DNA of 33,950 nucleotides from Candidatus Acetothermia bacterium (lineage in GTDB: Bacteria; Bipolaricaulota; Bipolaricaulia; RBG-16-55-9; DRXL01), in the NCBI GenBank assembly GCA_028275205.1, contig JAPWVB010000003.1, positions 1 through 33,950 of the forward strand, written 5' to 3'. Positions 21,678-28,631 of this stretch are shown here, piece by piece. Within the stretch, counting starts at the first letter, position 1. Each line of letters begins with the position of its first letter. Position numbers and translations under genes: made by a program. The notes under the pieces were generated by a model, which worked only from the letters and a program-made list of their open reading frames with translations, was not told where the DNA came from and ran no database searches.

Positions 21678-22465
21678 CGAGCGATCACCTGCGCTTCTTG
21701 AGCGCGATGGCCATTAGAGCTTGGAGTTCCCTCAAGAACACGCTCAGCTAATCTTTTGTAATCTTGGGCGCCGTAGGAAGTGGGATCGTACTCGAAGATC
21801 GTCTGGTGGTGGCTGGCGGCTTCAGCCAGGCGCACGTTGGCGCGGATGGGCTCGGTGACTTTGGCGCCAAAGTGCAGTTCTAATCTCTCTAAGACTTCGC
21901 GGCTCTTGCGGTTGCGCCCGTCGTAGAACGTGGGGATGACCAGCGACACCTCGATGGGGTGTTCTAAGATCTCGCGGACCATCTTGAGGTTCTCTAAGAT
22001 CTGCTTGACGCCCACGAGCGCTAAATAGTCCATGCTCACGGGGATGAACGCTTCGTCGGCGTAGACGATAGCGTTCTGATTTAAGAGATTTAAGCTGGGC
22101 GGGCAATCCAAGAGCACAAAATCATAGCCGGAGAGCTTGGCGAGCTTGCGGCTGAGGACGCGCTCGCGCCCCGGAAGCCCCGTCAGAATCAATTCGGCCT
22201 GGGCGGCGGTCTTCGTGCTTGGGAGAATATCTATATGCTCGCGCACCGAGAGAATACACTCGTGGGGCGTGGTCATCTCATCGACGAGCAAGTGATAGAG
22301 CGACTTCTGGGGGACGACGTCGAACCACGTAGCTACGTTGCCTTGGGGGTCCATGTCAATTAAGAGAACTCTCTGATTGTAGAGGGCCAAGGCCGCTGCG
22401 AGATTGACGGCGGTTGTGGTCTTGGCCGTGCCCCCTTTCTGATTGATGATCGCGATCTTGCGCAT
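21674..22465 (-). CDS. ParA/Soj-family chromosome or plasmid partition ATPase
   Basis: The track starts 27 codons upstream in palindrome-rich DNA; the ATG at 22465 (MRKIAIINQKGGTAKTTTAV) preceded by GAGGTGAGAGG is the clear start, giving 263 residues. The deviant Walker A KGGTAKTT (usually KGGxGKTT, here Ala replaces the second Gly), Walker A' VLLIDMDPQGNVATWF and Walker B YDFVLLDCPPSLNLL are present. It should bind DNA nonspecifically in its ATP form and move cargo with its RHH partner. The size and lack of an N-terminal HTH resemble chromosomal Soj or type Ib ParA. The lack of parB argues against the main chromosomal ori system. Confidence 0.9.
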   Translation of the reverse strand: MRKIAIINQKGGTAKTTTAVNLAAALALYNQRVLLIDMDPQGNVATWFDVVPQKSLYHLLVDEMTTPHECILSVREHIDILPSTKTAAQAELILTGLPGRERVLSRKLAKLSGYDFVLLDCPPSLNLLNQNAIVYADEAFIPVSMDYLALVGVKQILENLKMVREILEHPIEVSLVIPTFYDGRNRKSREVLERLELHFGAKVTEPIRANVRLAEAASHHQTIFEYDPTSYGAQDYKRLAERVLEGTPSSNGHRAQEAQVIAR

Positions 22466-22489
22466 CCTCTCACCTCGTTCGGATTGTGA

Positions 22490-22524
22490 TGGCATGCCAG
22501 CACAATGGCTTAGCGCCATTGTGC
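22490..22524. promoter_or_regulatory. Adjacent palindromes upstream of parA, candidate RHH operator/centromere
   Basis: TGGCATGCCA (22490-22499) is a perfect 10-bp palindrome. Directly beside it GCACAATGGC-TTAGC-GCCATTGTGC (22500-22524) is a perfect 10-bp inverted repeat. They lie 25-59 bases upstream of the parA ATG, where an RHH repressor or partition complex would bind. There is no T-tract, so the hairpin is unlikely to be a simple terminator. Confidence 0.5.
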
Positions 22525-22538
22525 CACAAGAAAGAGAG

Positions 22539-22565
22539 CCTCCCAAGGACAGCTGTCCCTTGAGG
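22539..22565 (-). terminator. Possible terminator after larC
   Basis: On the minus strand CCTCAAGGGACAG is followed by CTGTCCTTGGGAGG, forming an imperfect hairpin around the palindrome GGACAGCTGTCC (22547-22558). The next bases on that strand are CTCTCTTTCTTG, a pyrimidine/T-rich run. It begins about 13 bases after the larC stop. Confidence 0.5.
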
Positions 22566-22578
22566 ATGGGGAGGACGC

Positions 22579-23748
22579 TCAGGCTGAACGACTTGCAGCT
22601 TCGGTCGCCGCACGGTAGATCTCTTTTAACGCGACGCCCCGCTCTTCCGCAAGCCTCTTGCAGTCCTCATACTCCGGCGCAATATTGATAATCTCAGAGC
22701 CCAGCATCCCCAGCTTCACCCGAACTTGCCCATACGGCGTCTGAACTTCTATAATTTTTCGGGCGAGCTTCTTGCGCTTCACTGAATAATAGATCGCCCC
22801 CAGCGTCGTCGTCTCGCGAAAGAGTATCTCGCAGAGCTTGTCCACTACCGCAGCATCGCAGAGCACGCGCACGAGCAGCCCAGGACGCCCCTTCTTCATC
22901 AAAATAGTGTGGGCGCTGACGCTCTTGGCCCCATGATCAAAGAGCTTCTGCTGCACATAGGGGAAGAGCTCCGGGTTCATGTCGTCAATCTCTGTTTCGA
23001 TGACGACGGTCTCGTCTTGTTCGAAATCTGTGACGCTCTCGCCAACGAGAACTCTCAGCACGTTAGGCTGCGGGAGGTCTTTCGTGCCCGCGCCATAGCC
23101 GATCTGGTGCCAGCGCGCTGGCGGCATGGCAAACTCCGGGGAGAGATATTTCAGAAGCGCCGCGCCGGTGGGCGTGGTCAGTTCTGTCTCGATCCCCGAC
23201 GAATAGACCGGAAAATCTTTGAGAAGCTCAAGCGTCGCCGGCGCGGGCACGGGGAGTCTGCCATGTGCCGTCTCGATCATACCGGACCCGAGATTAATCT
23301 TAGACGCGTACCATTGGTCAATCTGTAACGACTCTATCGCGACGGCAGCCCCGACGATGTCGCATATCGAATCGAGGGCGCCCAGCTCGTGGAAGTGCAC
23401 GTCATCTATAGCAATGCTGTGAATCTTCGCTTCGGCTTGGGCGAGAGCGCTGAAGATCGCGATGGCTCGCGCCTTCTCGGCAGGCGTCAATGAGCTCTTC
23501 TCAACCAGCGTGCGAATCTCCGACCAGTGCCGATGCGCATGAGAGTGGAAATCTGACTCAAAGCGCAGGTGGGTGGCAGCGATGCCCTGGCGCATCACGC
23601 GTTCGGTGCGCACCGAGATTGGGCCTAGGCCAAGCTGCGAGAGCTTCTCGCTCAAGAGCTGAGCTGTAATGAGCTGGGCGTCTATGAGCGCCGCGAGGAA
23701 CATATCTCCGGCGATGCCGGAGAAGCAGTCTAAGTATGCGATCTTCAT
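22579..23748 (-). CDS. larC: Nickel-pincer cofactor biosynthesis protein LarC
   Basis: The 389-residue protein opens with MKIAYLDCFSGIAGDMFLAA, the LarC (former DUF111) N-terminus. HSIAIDDVHFHELGALDSIC and VYSSGIETELTTPTGAALL follow, with ETEIDDMNPELFPYVQQKLF and GAKSVSAHTILMKKGRPGLL in the C-terminal part. LarC inserts nickel into the pyridinium-dithiocarboxylate nucleotide in a CTP-dependent step, finishing the NPN cofactor of lactate racemase and relatives. Here it is one continuous ORF, unlike the two-frame larC of Lactobacillus plantarum. It overlaps the larE-larB fusion by 4 bases, so the pathway is co-translated. Confidence 0.93.
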   Translation of the reverse strand: MKIAYLDCFSGIAGDMFLAALIDAQLITAQLLSEKLSQLGLGPISVRTERVMRQGIAATHLRFESDFHSHAHRHWSEIRTLVEKSSLTPAEKARAIAIFSALAQAEAKIHSIAIDDVHFHELGALDSICDIVGAAVAIESLQIDQWYASKINLGSGMIETAHGRLPVPAPATLELLKDFPVYSSGIETELTTPTGAALLKYLSPEFAMPPARWHQIGYGAGTKDLPQPNVLRVLVGESVTDFEQDETVVIETEIDDMNPELFPYVQQKLFDHGAKSVSAHTILMKKGRPGLLVRVLCDAAVVDKLCEILFRETTTLGAIYYSVKRKKLARKIIEVQTPYGQVRVKLGMLGSEIINIAPEYEDCKRLAEERGVALKEIYRAATEAASRSA

Positions 23749-25205
23749 GGTTCGTTGATCTTCGTCGCCAGCACGGCTGCGCCGAAGCCGTTATCTATAT
23801 TGACCACAGCCACCCCCGGCGCGCAACTGTTAAGCATCGTGAGCAGCGCCGAAAGCCCGCCAAAGCTCGCCCCGTACCCCACGCCCGTAGGCACAGCAAT
23901 GATGGGTTTATCCACAAGCCCTGCGACGACGCTGGGCAGCACCCCGTCCATCCCCGCCACTACGATCAGCACGCGCGCGGCGTTGAGACGCTCCCGATGC
24001 GCGAGAACTCTGTGCATCCACGCGACTCCGACGTCATAGAGTCGCTCTGTCGGGTTCCCAAGATACTGCGCCGTCACGGCGGCTTCTTCAGCAACGGGGA
24101 TATCTGAAGTTCCGGCGGTGACGACGAGCACGGTGCCACCCTGTGGAGCCTTGGGAGCTCCAAGGGTCAGCAGTCGCGCTTGCTCGTGATAGATCACTTC
24201 AGGGAGCAGCTCTTGCACAGCGCGGGCTTGCTCTGGGGTGGCGCGCGTTGCTAAGACGGGCTCGGTCTTCTTGCGCAGCTCGCTCATGATAGCTGCGATC
24301 TGTTCTGAAGTTTTCCCCGGACAAAAGACGGCCTCAGCGACCCCACAGCGTCCCTCGCGCTCGAGGTCGGGACGAGCGAAAGGGTCTGAGGGCGCGGGGC
24401 TGTGGTCCTTGAGGGCTTCGTTCATGCTGCCGCTGCGATAGCCCATAAGATCGAGCGTCACGTAGCGGAAGCCGAGCTTCTTCAGATGAGTAGCCACAGG
24501 GTCGCGATGCGCTAGCACTGTGGGCATCTCCTCTGGGGGCACTTCAATGCGTGCCATGCCCTCATGATGGCGCACGCGCACTTGGCTCAGCCCCAACCCG
24601 AAGAGAAACTCCTCGGCGTGCTCGATCTGTCTGAGCTTTTCAGGGGTGATCGTACTGCCGTAGGGCAGGCGCGAAGCTAAGCACGCCATCGCAGGCTTCT
24701 CAGCAGTAGGGAGCCCAAGCATCCGCGCGATCTCGCGAATTTCGGGCTTAGTCAGCCCAATCTCCAAGAGCGGGCTGCAAACAGTATATTCTTTGAGGGC
24801 ACGCATACCGGGCCGAAAGTCTTGGGTGTCCGAAGCGTTGGTGCCGTCGAGCACATGGGCAAAGCCGCGCGCGCGAGCTAGCTCGGTGAGCTTGCTGAAG
24901 AGCTCTTGCTTACAGTGAAAACAGCGCGTTGGGGGGTTGTTGACATAGCGCGGGTCGTCCAGCTCGCGCGTGAAGATGATCTCGTGAGGGACGCCAAGCT
25001 GTTGCGCGAGCTTCTGCGCGGCTTCAAGCTCGCGCTGGGCGTAGACGGGCGAGTGCGCCGTCACCGCGAGCACACGATCCCCTAGTTCTTGCTTAGCGAT
25101 AGCTAAGACGACCGAGCTGTCTACTCCCCCCGAGAACGCGACAATAGCACTACCGTAGCTTCGTATCAAGGCTCTCAAAGCCGTCAGTTTCTCTTGCAGG
25201 GTCAT
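23745..25205 (-). CDS. LarE-LarB fusion protein for nickel-pincer nucleotide synthesis
   Basis: The track starts 28 codons upstream, across the divergent promoter; the ATG at 25205 (MTLQEKLTALRALIRSYGSA) is preferred, giving 486 residues. Residues 1-260 are LarE, a PP-loop sulfur transferase: AIVAFSGGVDSSVVLAIAKQ, RCFHCKQELF (Cys95, Cys98) and KPAMACLASRLPYG (Cys175, equivalent to the sacrificial Cys of L. plantarum LarE). Three cysteines of this kind hold a [4Fe-4S] cluster in cluster-type LarE. Residues about 280-486 are LarB, a PurE-like carboxylase/hydrolase: VLVVTAGTSDIPVAEEAAVT and GVGYGASFGGLSALLTMLNS. LarB makes the dicarboxylated pyridinium nucleotide from nicotinate adenine dinucleotide and LarE thiolates it. 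LarB's usual N-terminal 30-40 residues appear shortened at the join. Confidence 0.92.
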   Translation of the reverse strand: MTLQEKLTALRALIRSYGSAIVAFSGGVDSSVVLAIAKQELGDRVLAVTAHSPVYAQRELEAAQKLAQQLGVPHEIIFTRELDDPRYVNNPPTRCFHCKQELFSKLTELARARGFAHVLDGTNASDTQDFRPGMRALKEYTVCSPLLEIGLTKPEIREIARMLGLPTAEKPAMACLASRLPYGSTITPEKLRQIEHAEEFLFGLGLSQVRVRHHEGMARIEVPPEEMPTVLAHRDPVATHLKKLGFRYVTLDLMGYRSGSMNEALKDHSPAPSDPFARPDLEREGRCGVAEAVFCPGKTSEQIAAIMSELRKKTEPVLATRATPEQARAVQELLPEVIYHEQARLLTLGAPKAPQGGTVLVVTAGTSDIPVAEEAAVTAQYLGNPTERLYDVGVAWMHRVLAHRERLNAARVLIVVAGMDGVLPSVVAGLVDKPIIAVPTGVGYGASFGGLSALLTMLNSCAPGVAVVNIDNGFGAAVLATKINEP

Positions 25206-25211
25206 ACTGCA

Positions 25212-25240
25212 ACTGTAGCGAGTTGGTTGCGGGTGCGCAA
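25212..25240 (-). promoter_or_regulatory. Putative larEB promoter (divergent, overlapping)
   Basis: On the minus strand TTGCGC (25240-25235), a 17-base spacer and TACAGT (25217-25212) lie just before the ATG at 25205, so the leader would be almost absent. The -35 box lies in one arm of the inverted repeat GGTTGCG-GGTG-CGCAACC (25225-25242). Confidence 0.5.
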
Positions 25241-25255
25241 CCCCAAAACTATAAT
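25227..25255 (+). promoter_or_regulatory. Putative promoter of the frameshifted gene (divergent, overlapping)
   Basis: TTGCGG (25227-25232), a 17-base spacer and TATAAT (25250-25255). The expected start near 25262 is about 5 bases before the ATG at 25267, so the mRNA would be nearly leaderless. The -35 box is the other arm of the 25225-25242 inverted repeat and interlocks with the minus-strand promoter. It may also feed pdxS. Confidence 0.6.
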
Positions 25256-25266
25256 GAGGCAGCGCT

Positions 25267-25520
25267 ATGGCTGAACCCCAAGGGATCACAGCGGAGCTCT
25301 ATCGCGCCATTGTCACTATAGTAGAGGACATCGCGCGCGTCGTGCTGCCGGGGTATCTGAAACAACGCTATGTGGGGTCACAGTAGAGCGATTAGAACGC
25401 CGCATCTTCTCTGTGGATGGGCAACGGTTCGATGTCGATCTGTATGCCGAAGTTGCTGCGTATCAGCCCACTATGGAAGCGACGGCGCCGCGTCGCCGCC
25501 GTCGCACAAAAAGAGTATAA
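25267..25520 (+). pseudogene. Frameshifted small gene (two frames, together about 84 residues)
   Basis: No track ORF covers this stretch. From ATG 25267 frame one reads MAEPQGITAELYRAIVTIVE and ends at TAG 25384-25386 after 39 codons. From 25377 the -1 frame continues as VTVERLERRIFSVDGQRFDV, then DLYAEVAAYQ, and ends TKRV at TAA 25518-25520. Both halves look coding, and joining them at GGGG (25374-25377) by -1 slippage, or by restoring one G, gives a coherent protein with a basic tail (APRRRRRTKRV). It faintly recalls small DUF3782-like proteins. It may be a real pseudogene, a sequencing error in a G run, or programmed frameshifting. Its position between larEB and pdxS with its own promoter suggests it was recently functional. 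Confidence 0.6.
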
Positions 25521-25521
25521 T
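25516..25521 (+). promoter_or_regulatory. Possible -10 element for pdxS
   Basis: TATAAT at 25516-25521 overlaps the stop codon of the frameshifted gene and lies 22 bases before the pdxS ATG. No convincing -35 box is seen 16-18 bases upstream, where the DNA is GC-rich, so this promoter is tentative. Confidence 0.35.
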
Positions 25522-25543
25522 TGATGAGAAGGGGGGATGACTG

Positions 25544-26431
25544 ATGGAACGGCTGACTGGGACATTCAAAGTGAAGTCTGGGCTCGCGGAGATGCTCAAG
25601 GGCGGCGTGATCATGGACGTGGTCAACGCCGAGCAAGCGAAGATCGCGGAGAAGGCCGGCGCGGTCGCGGTGATGGCGCTGGAGCGCGTGCCCGCTGATA
25701 TTCGTGCCGCTGGGGGCGTGGCCCGCATGGCCGACCCCAAGAAGATCAAAGAGATCATGGACGCGGTCACGATCCCCGTCATGGCCAAGTGCAGAATCGG
25801 GCACTTCGTCGAAGCGCAGATCCTCGAAGCTCTCGGGGTAGACTACATTGACGAGTCGGAGGTGCTCACGCCCGCCGACCCTGAACATCACATAGACAAG
25901 TGGCAATTCAAAGTGCCGTTCGTCTGTGGGGCGCGCGATCTCCCCGAAGCGTGTCGCAGAATCGCTGAAGGCGCGGCAATGATCCGGACGAAGGGCGAAG
26001 CCGGCACCGGCGACGTCATCGAAGCTGTCCGCCATATGCGCTTGATGAACAAACAGATTCGCATCGTGCGCCAGGCCTCCGACGAGGAGCTGGTCGCGCT
26101 GGGCAAGGAGTGGGGCGCGCCCGTCGAGGTCTTGAGACTGATCAAAGAGCTCGGGCGACTGCCCGTGGTGAACTTCGCCGCCGGTGGGATCGCCACGCCC
26201 GCGGATGCCGCCTTGATGATGCAGCTTGGCTGCGATGGCATCTTTGTAGGGTCTGGGATCTTCAAGTCAGAGAATCCCGAAAAGCGCGCGCGGGCCATTG
26301 TCCTCGCTACGACGTACTATAACGATCCCAAAGTTCTAGCGGAGATCTCCGAAGACCTTGGGGAGCCGATGCCCAGCATCAGTGCCGCGCGTCTCCCAGA
26401 GCGAGAGCTTTTGCAAGTGCGTGGGAATTGA
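25544..26431 (+). CDS. pdxS: Pyridoxal 5'-phosphate synthase subunit PdxS
   Basis: The 295-residue protein matches PdxS throughout: [90 protein letters not shown] and [20 protein letters not shown]. It is a (beta/alpha)8 barrel that joins ribose 5-phosphate, glyceraldehyde 3-phosphate and ammonia into PLP, as a dodecamer with PdxT. The active-site lysines of the VMAK and RTKGE segments are present. A GGGGGG ribosome site lies 7 bases before the ATG. pdxT follows after 4 bases. Confidence 0.98.
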   Translation: MERLTGTFKVKSGLAEMLKGGVIMDVVNAEQAKIAEKAGAVAVMALERVPADIRAAGGVARMADPKKIKEIMDAVTIPVMAKCRIGHFVEAQILEALGVDYIDESEVLTPADPEHHIDKWQFKVPFVCGARDLPEACRRIAEGAAMIRTKGEAGTGDVIEAVRHMRLMNKQIRIVRQASDEELVALGKEWGAPVEVLRLIKELGRLPVVNFAAGGIATPADAALMMQLGCDGIFVGSGIFKSENPEKRARAIVLATTYYNDPKVLAEISEDLGEPMPSISAARLPERELLQVRGN

Positions 26432-26435
26432 AACT

Positions 26436-27005
26436 ATGCGCATTGGGGTGCTTGGGCTCCAAGGCGACTTTCGCGAGCATCTTGCGGTATTGCGCTCGCT
26501 GGGCGTGGATGCCCGGGACGTGCGCACCAGGGCGCAGCTCGATGAGATCGAGGGCTTGATCATTCCCGGCGGCGAGAGCACGACCATGGCGTATCTGTTA
26601 GAGAAGATGGGGATGCTCTCGGTCTTGCGCGAGCGCGGCGAGCAGGGCTTTCCCATCTACGGCACGTGCGCGGGAATGATTCTCCTTGCGCGCGAGCTCA
26701 ATGACGCTTATCCGGAGCATCGCCTCGCGCTGATGGATATCGCCGTGAAGCGCAATGCCTACGGGCGGCAGCTCGACAGCTTTGAGGCCGATATACATAT
26801 CAAAGATATTGGGAAGTTTCACGCGATCTTCATTCGGGCTCCCAAGATCGTGCGGGTGGGGCCGGGCGTCGAGATCTTAGCGGAGCACGACGGCGCCCCG
26901 GTGCTCGTAAGACAAAAAAATCTCTTGGCAAGCAGCTTCCATCCGGAGCTTACGGGTGATTCTAGGGTGCACGAGTATTTTCTGAAGATGGTCACGAAGG
27001 GGTAA
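26436..27005 (+). CDS. pdxT: Pyridoxal 5'-phosphate synthase glutaminase subunit PdxT
   Basis: The track ORF begins inside pdxS; the ATG at 26436 (MRIGVLGLQGDFREHLAVLR) is the true start, giving 189 residues. It is a class I glutaminase with IIPGGESTTMAYLLEKMG, the nucleophile Cys in YGTCAGMILLA and the His-Glu pair in SSFHPELTGD. RNAYGRQLDSFEADI is specific for PdxT. It supplies ammonia to PdxS. The 4-base gap to pdxS indicates one operon. Confidence 0.97.
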   Translation: MRIGVLGLQGDFREHLAVLRSLGVDARDVRTRAQLDEIEGLIIPGGESTTMAYLLEKMGMLSVLRERGEQGFPIYGTCAGMILLARELNDAYPEHRLALMDIAVKRNAYGRQLDSFEADIHIKDIGKFHAIFIRAPKIVRVGPGVEILAEHDGAPVLVRQKNLLASSFHPELTGDSRVHEYFLKMVTKG

Positions 27006-27008
27006 CCT

Positions 27009-27617
27009 ATGGCTCACACCGAAGCGCCCGCGAAGAAGATGACGTATGAGGAGTTTTTAGCGTGGTGCGATGAAGACACGTGGGCGGAATGGGTGGACGG
27101 GGAGGTCATCATGGTTTCACCGGCGTCATTACCGCATCAAGAGATCAAGAGATTGCTTGTCACAATATTACAGACTTATGTGGAGCAACACGACCTGGGA
27201 GAAGTGATTGATGCTCCATTTCAGATGCGCTTAGCCGAGCTGCAGCGTGGGCGAGAGCCGGACGTGCTCTTCGTGGCCAAAGAGCATCTAGATAGACTGA
27301 GAGAGACATATTTAGACGGCCCGGCGGACGTCGTGATCGAGATCGTCTCGCCGGAGAGCGGCCCGCGCGACCGCGGCGAAAAGTATTATGAGTACGAAGC
27401 CGCTGGCGTTCGCGAATACTGGCTCATTGATCCTGAGCGCCAGCACGCCGAGTTCTATCGCCTCAACAAACAGCACAGATACGACTTGATCTCCCCCGAT
27501 GATCAGGGCATCTATCGTTCCCACGTGATTCCCGGGTTTTGGCTGAAGGTAGGGTGGCTGTGGCAGCGTCCCCTGCCCCGTGTGCTCGACGTGCTCAAAG
27601 AGCTCAAGCTCATCTAA
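27009..27617 (+). CDS. Uma2 family (DUF820) putative restriction-like endonuclease
   Basis: The 202-residue protein has the Uma2/DUF820 layout: MTYEEFLAWCDEDTWAEWVD at the start, REPDVLFVAKEHLD with the conserved Pro-Asp, VVIEIVSPESGPRDRGEKYY, and EYEAAGVREYWLIDPERQHA. These residues make the PD-(D/E)xK-like nuclease core. The biological role of the family is unknown. Copies are often scattered and multiply in some genomes. It is 3 bases after pdxT and upstream of gap, but there is no obvious functional link with either. Confidence 0.88.
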   Translation: MAHTEAPAKKMTYEEFLAWCDEDTWAEWVDGEVIMVSPASLPHQEIKRLLVTILQTYVEQHDLGEVIDAPFQMRLAELQRGREPDVLFVAKEHLDRLRETYLDGPADVVIEIVSPESGPRDRGEKYYEYEAAGVREYWLIDPERQHAEFYRLNKQHRYDLISPDDQGIYRSHVIPGFWLKVGWLWQRPLPRVLDVLKELKLI

Positions 27618-27638
27618 AAAAATTATAAGGAGGTTCCC

Positions 27639-28631
27639 ATGATTCGCGTCGCGTTAAACGGCTTCGGGCGCACCGCGCGCACGTTCTTTCGGATCGTCCA
27701 CAAAGATCCCCAGATCGAGATCGTGGCGATCAATGTGCGATCGCAGACCCCAGAGCAAGCCGCGTATCTCTGTAAGTACGACTCCGTCTACGGGCGCTTC
27801 GACGGTGAGGTGAGCTTCGGCGAAGATTATATAGTCGTCAACGGCAAAAAGATTCAGCTCTTTCAAATCGAAGATCCCGCGAAGCTCCCCTGGGGAGAAC
27901 TCAAAGTAGACGTCGTCGTCGAGGCCACTGGCGTCTTCCGCGATGCCCAAAAAGCGAGCAAGCACCTGCAAGCGGGAGCGAAGAAAGTTTTAATCACCGC
28001 CCCGGCCAAGGGCGACATCCCCACAATCGTCTGGGGGGTCAACGAGAAGATCTACGATAAAGCCAAGCACGCTATCGTTTCCGCAGCGTCGTGCACGACT
28101 AATTGTCTTGCCCCGATCGCGTACATTCTGCACAAAGAATTTAAGATCAAGAAGGGCTTGATGACCACGGTGCACGCCTACACCGCAAGCCAAAACTTGG
28201 TAGACGGCAGCAACAAAGATATGGTCGAGGGCCGCGCCGCGGCGATCAATATCATTCCGACGACGACGGGGGCTGCCAGTGCCATTGGGCTGGTCATCCC
28301 CGAACTCAACGGAAAACTCGACGGCATGGCCTTCCGCGTCCCCGTAGCGACAGGCTCGGTGACTGATCTCGTCGCGGAGTTAGAGAAGACCGTCACCGTG
28401 GAGCAGCTCAACGAGACGTTCACCCGCTATGCCCACGGCTCGATGAAGCACATCTTGGCGGTCTCGCAGTGGCCACTCGTGTCGAGCGATTGCATCGGCG
28501 ACCCGCACTCGGCGATCGTTGATCTCAGCTCAACGAAAGTCATTGAGAAGAGCTTGGTCAAGGTCGTGGCGTTCTACGACAACGAGTGGGGCTACTCCGC
28601 GCGGCTGGCTGATCTCGTCAAATATCTATGA
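27639..28631 (+). CDS. gap: Glyceraldehyde-3-phosphate dehydrogenase
   Basis: The 330-residue protein is a bacterial-type GAPDH: VALNGFGRTARTFFR dinucleotide fold, the active-site SAASCTTNCLAPIA (Cys152), VHAYTASQNLVDG, INIIPTTTGAASAIGLVIPE and the C-terminal YDNEWGYSARLADLV. It interconverts glyceraldehyde 3-phosphate and 1,3-bisphosphoglycerate. The usual NAD-selecting Asp after strand two is missing (VAINVRSQTPEQ: Val33, Arg34 where INDL is common), as in NADP-using GapB-type enzymes. Dual or NADP preference is therefore likely. A strong AAGGAGG site sits 5 bases before the ATG. A small membrane protein gene overlaps its stop by 4 bases. Confidence 0.96.
   Translation: MIRVALNGFGRTARTFFRIVHKDPQIEIVAINVRSQTPEQAAYLCKYDSVYGRFDGEVSFGEDYIVVNGKKIQLFQIEDPAKLPWGELKVDVVVEATGVFRDAQKASKHLQAGAKKVLITAPAKGDIPTIVWGVNEKIYDKAKHAIVSAASCTTNCLAPIAYILHKEFKIKKGLMTTVHAYTASQNLVDGSNKDMVEGRAAAINIIPTTTGAASAIGLVIPELNGKLDGMAFRVPVATGSVTDLVAELEKTVTVEQLNETFTRYAHGSMKHILAVSQWPLVSSDCIGDPHSAIVDLSSTKVIEKSLVKVVAFYDNEWGYSARLADLVKYL

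Noticed and set aside
21069-21701. 210-residue plus-strand ORF over the EndoV and RHH genes
   Set aside because: Antisense shadow; minus-strand frames show recognised domains and coupled starts.
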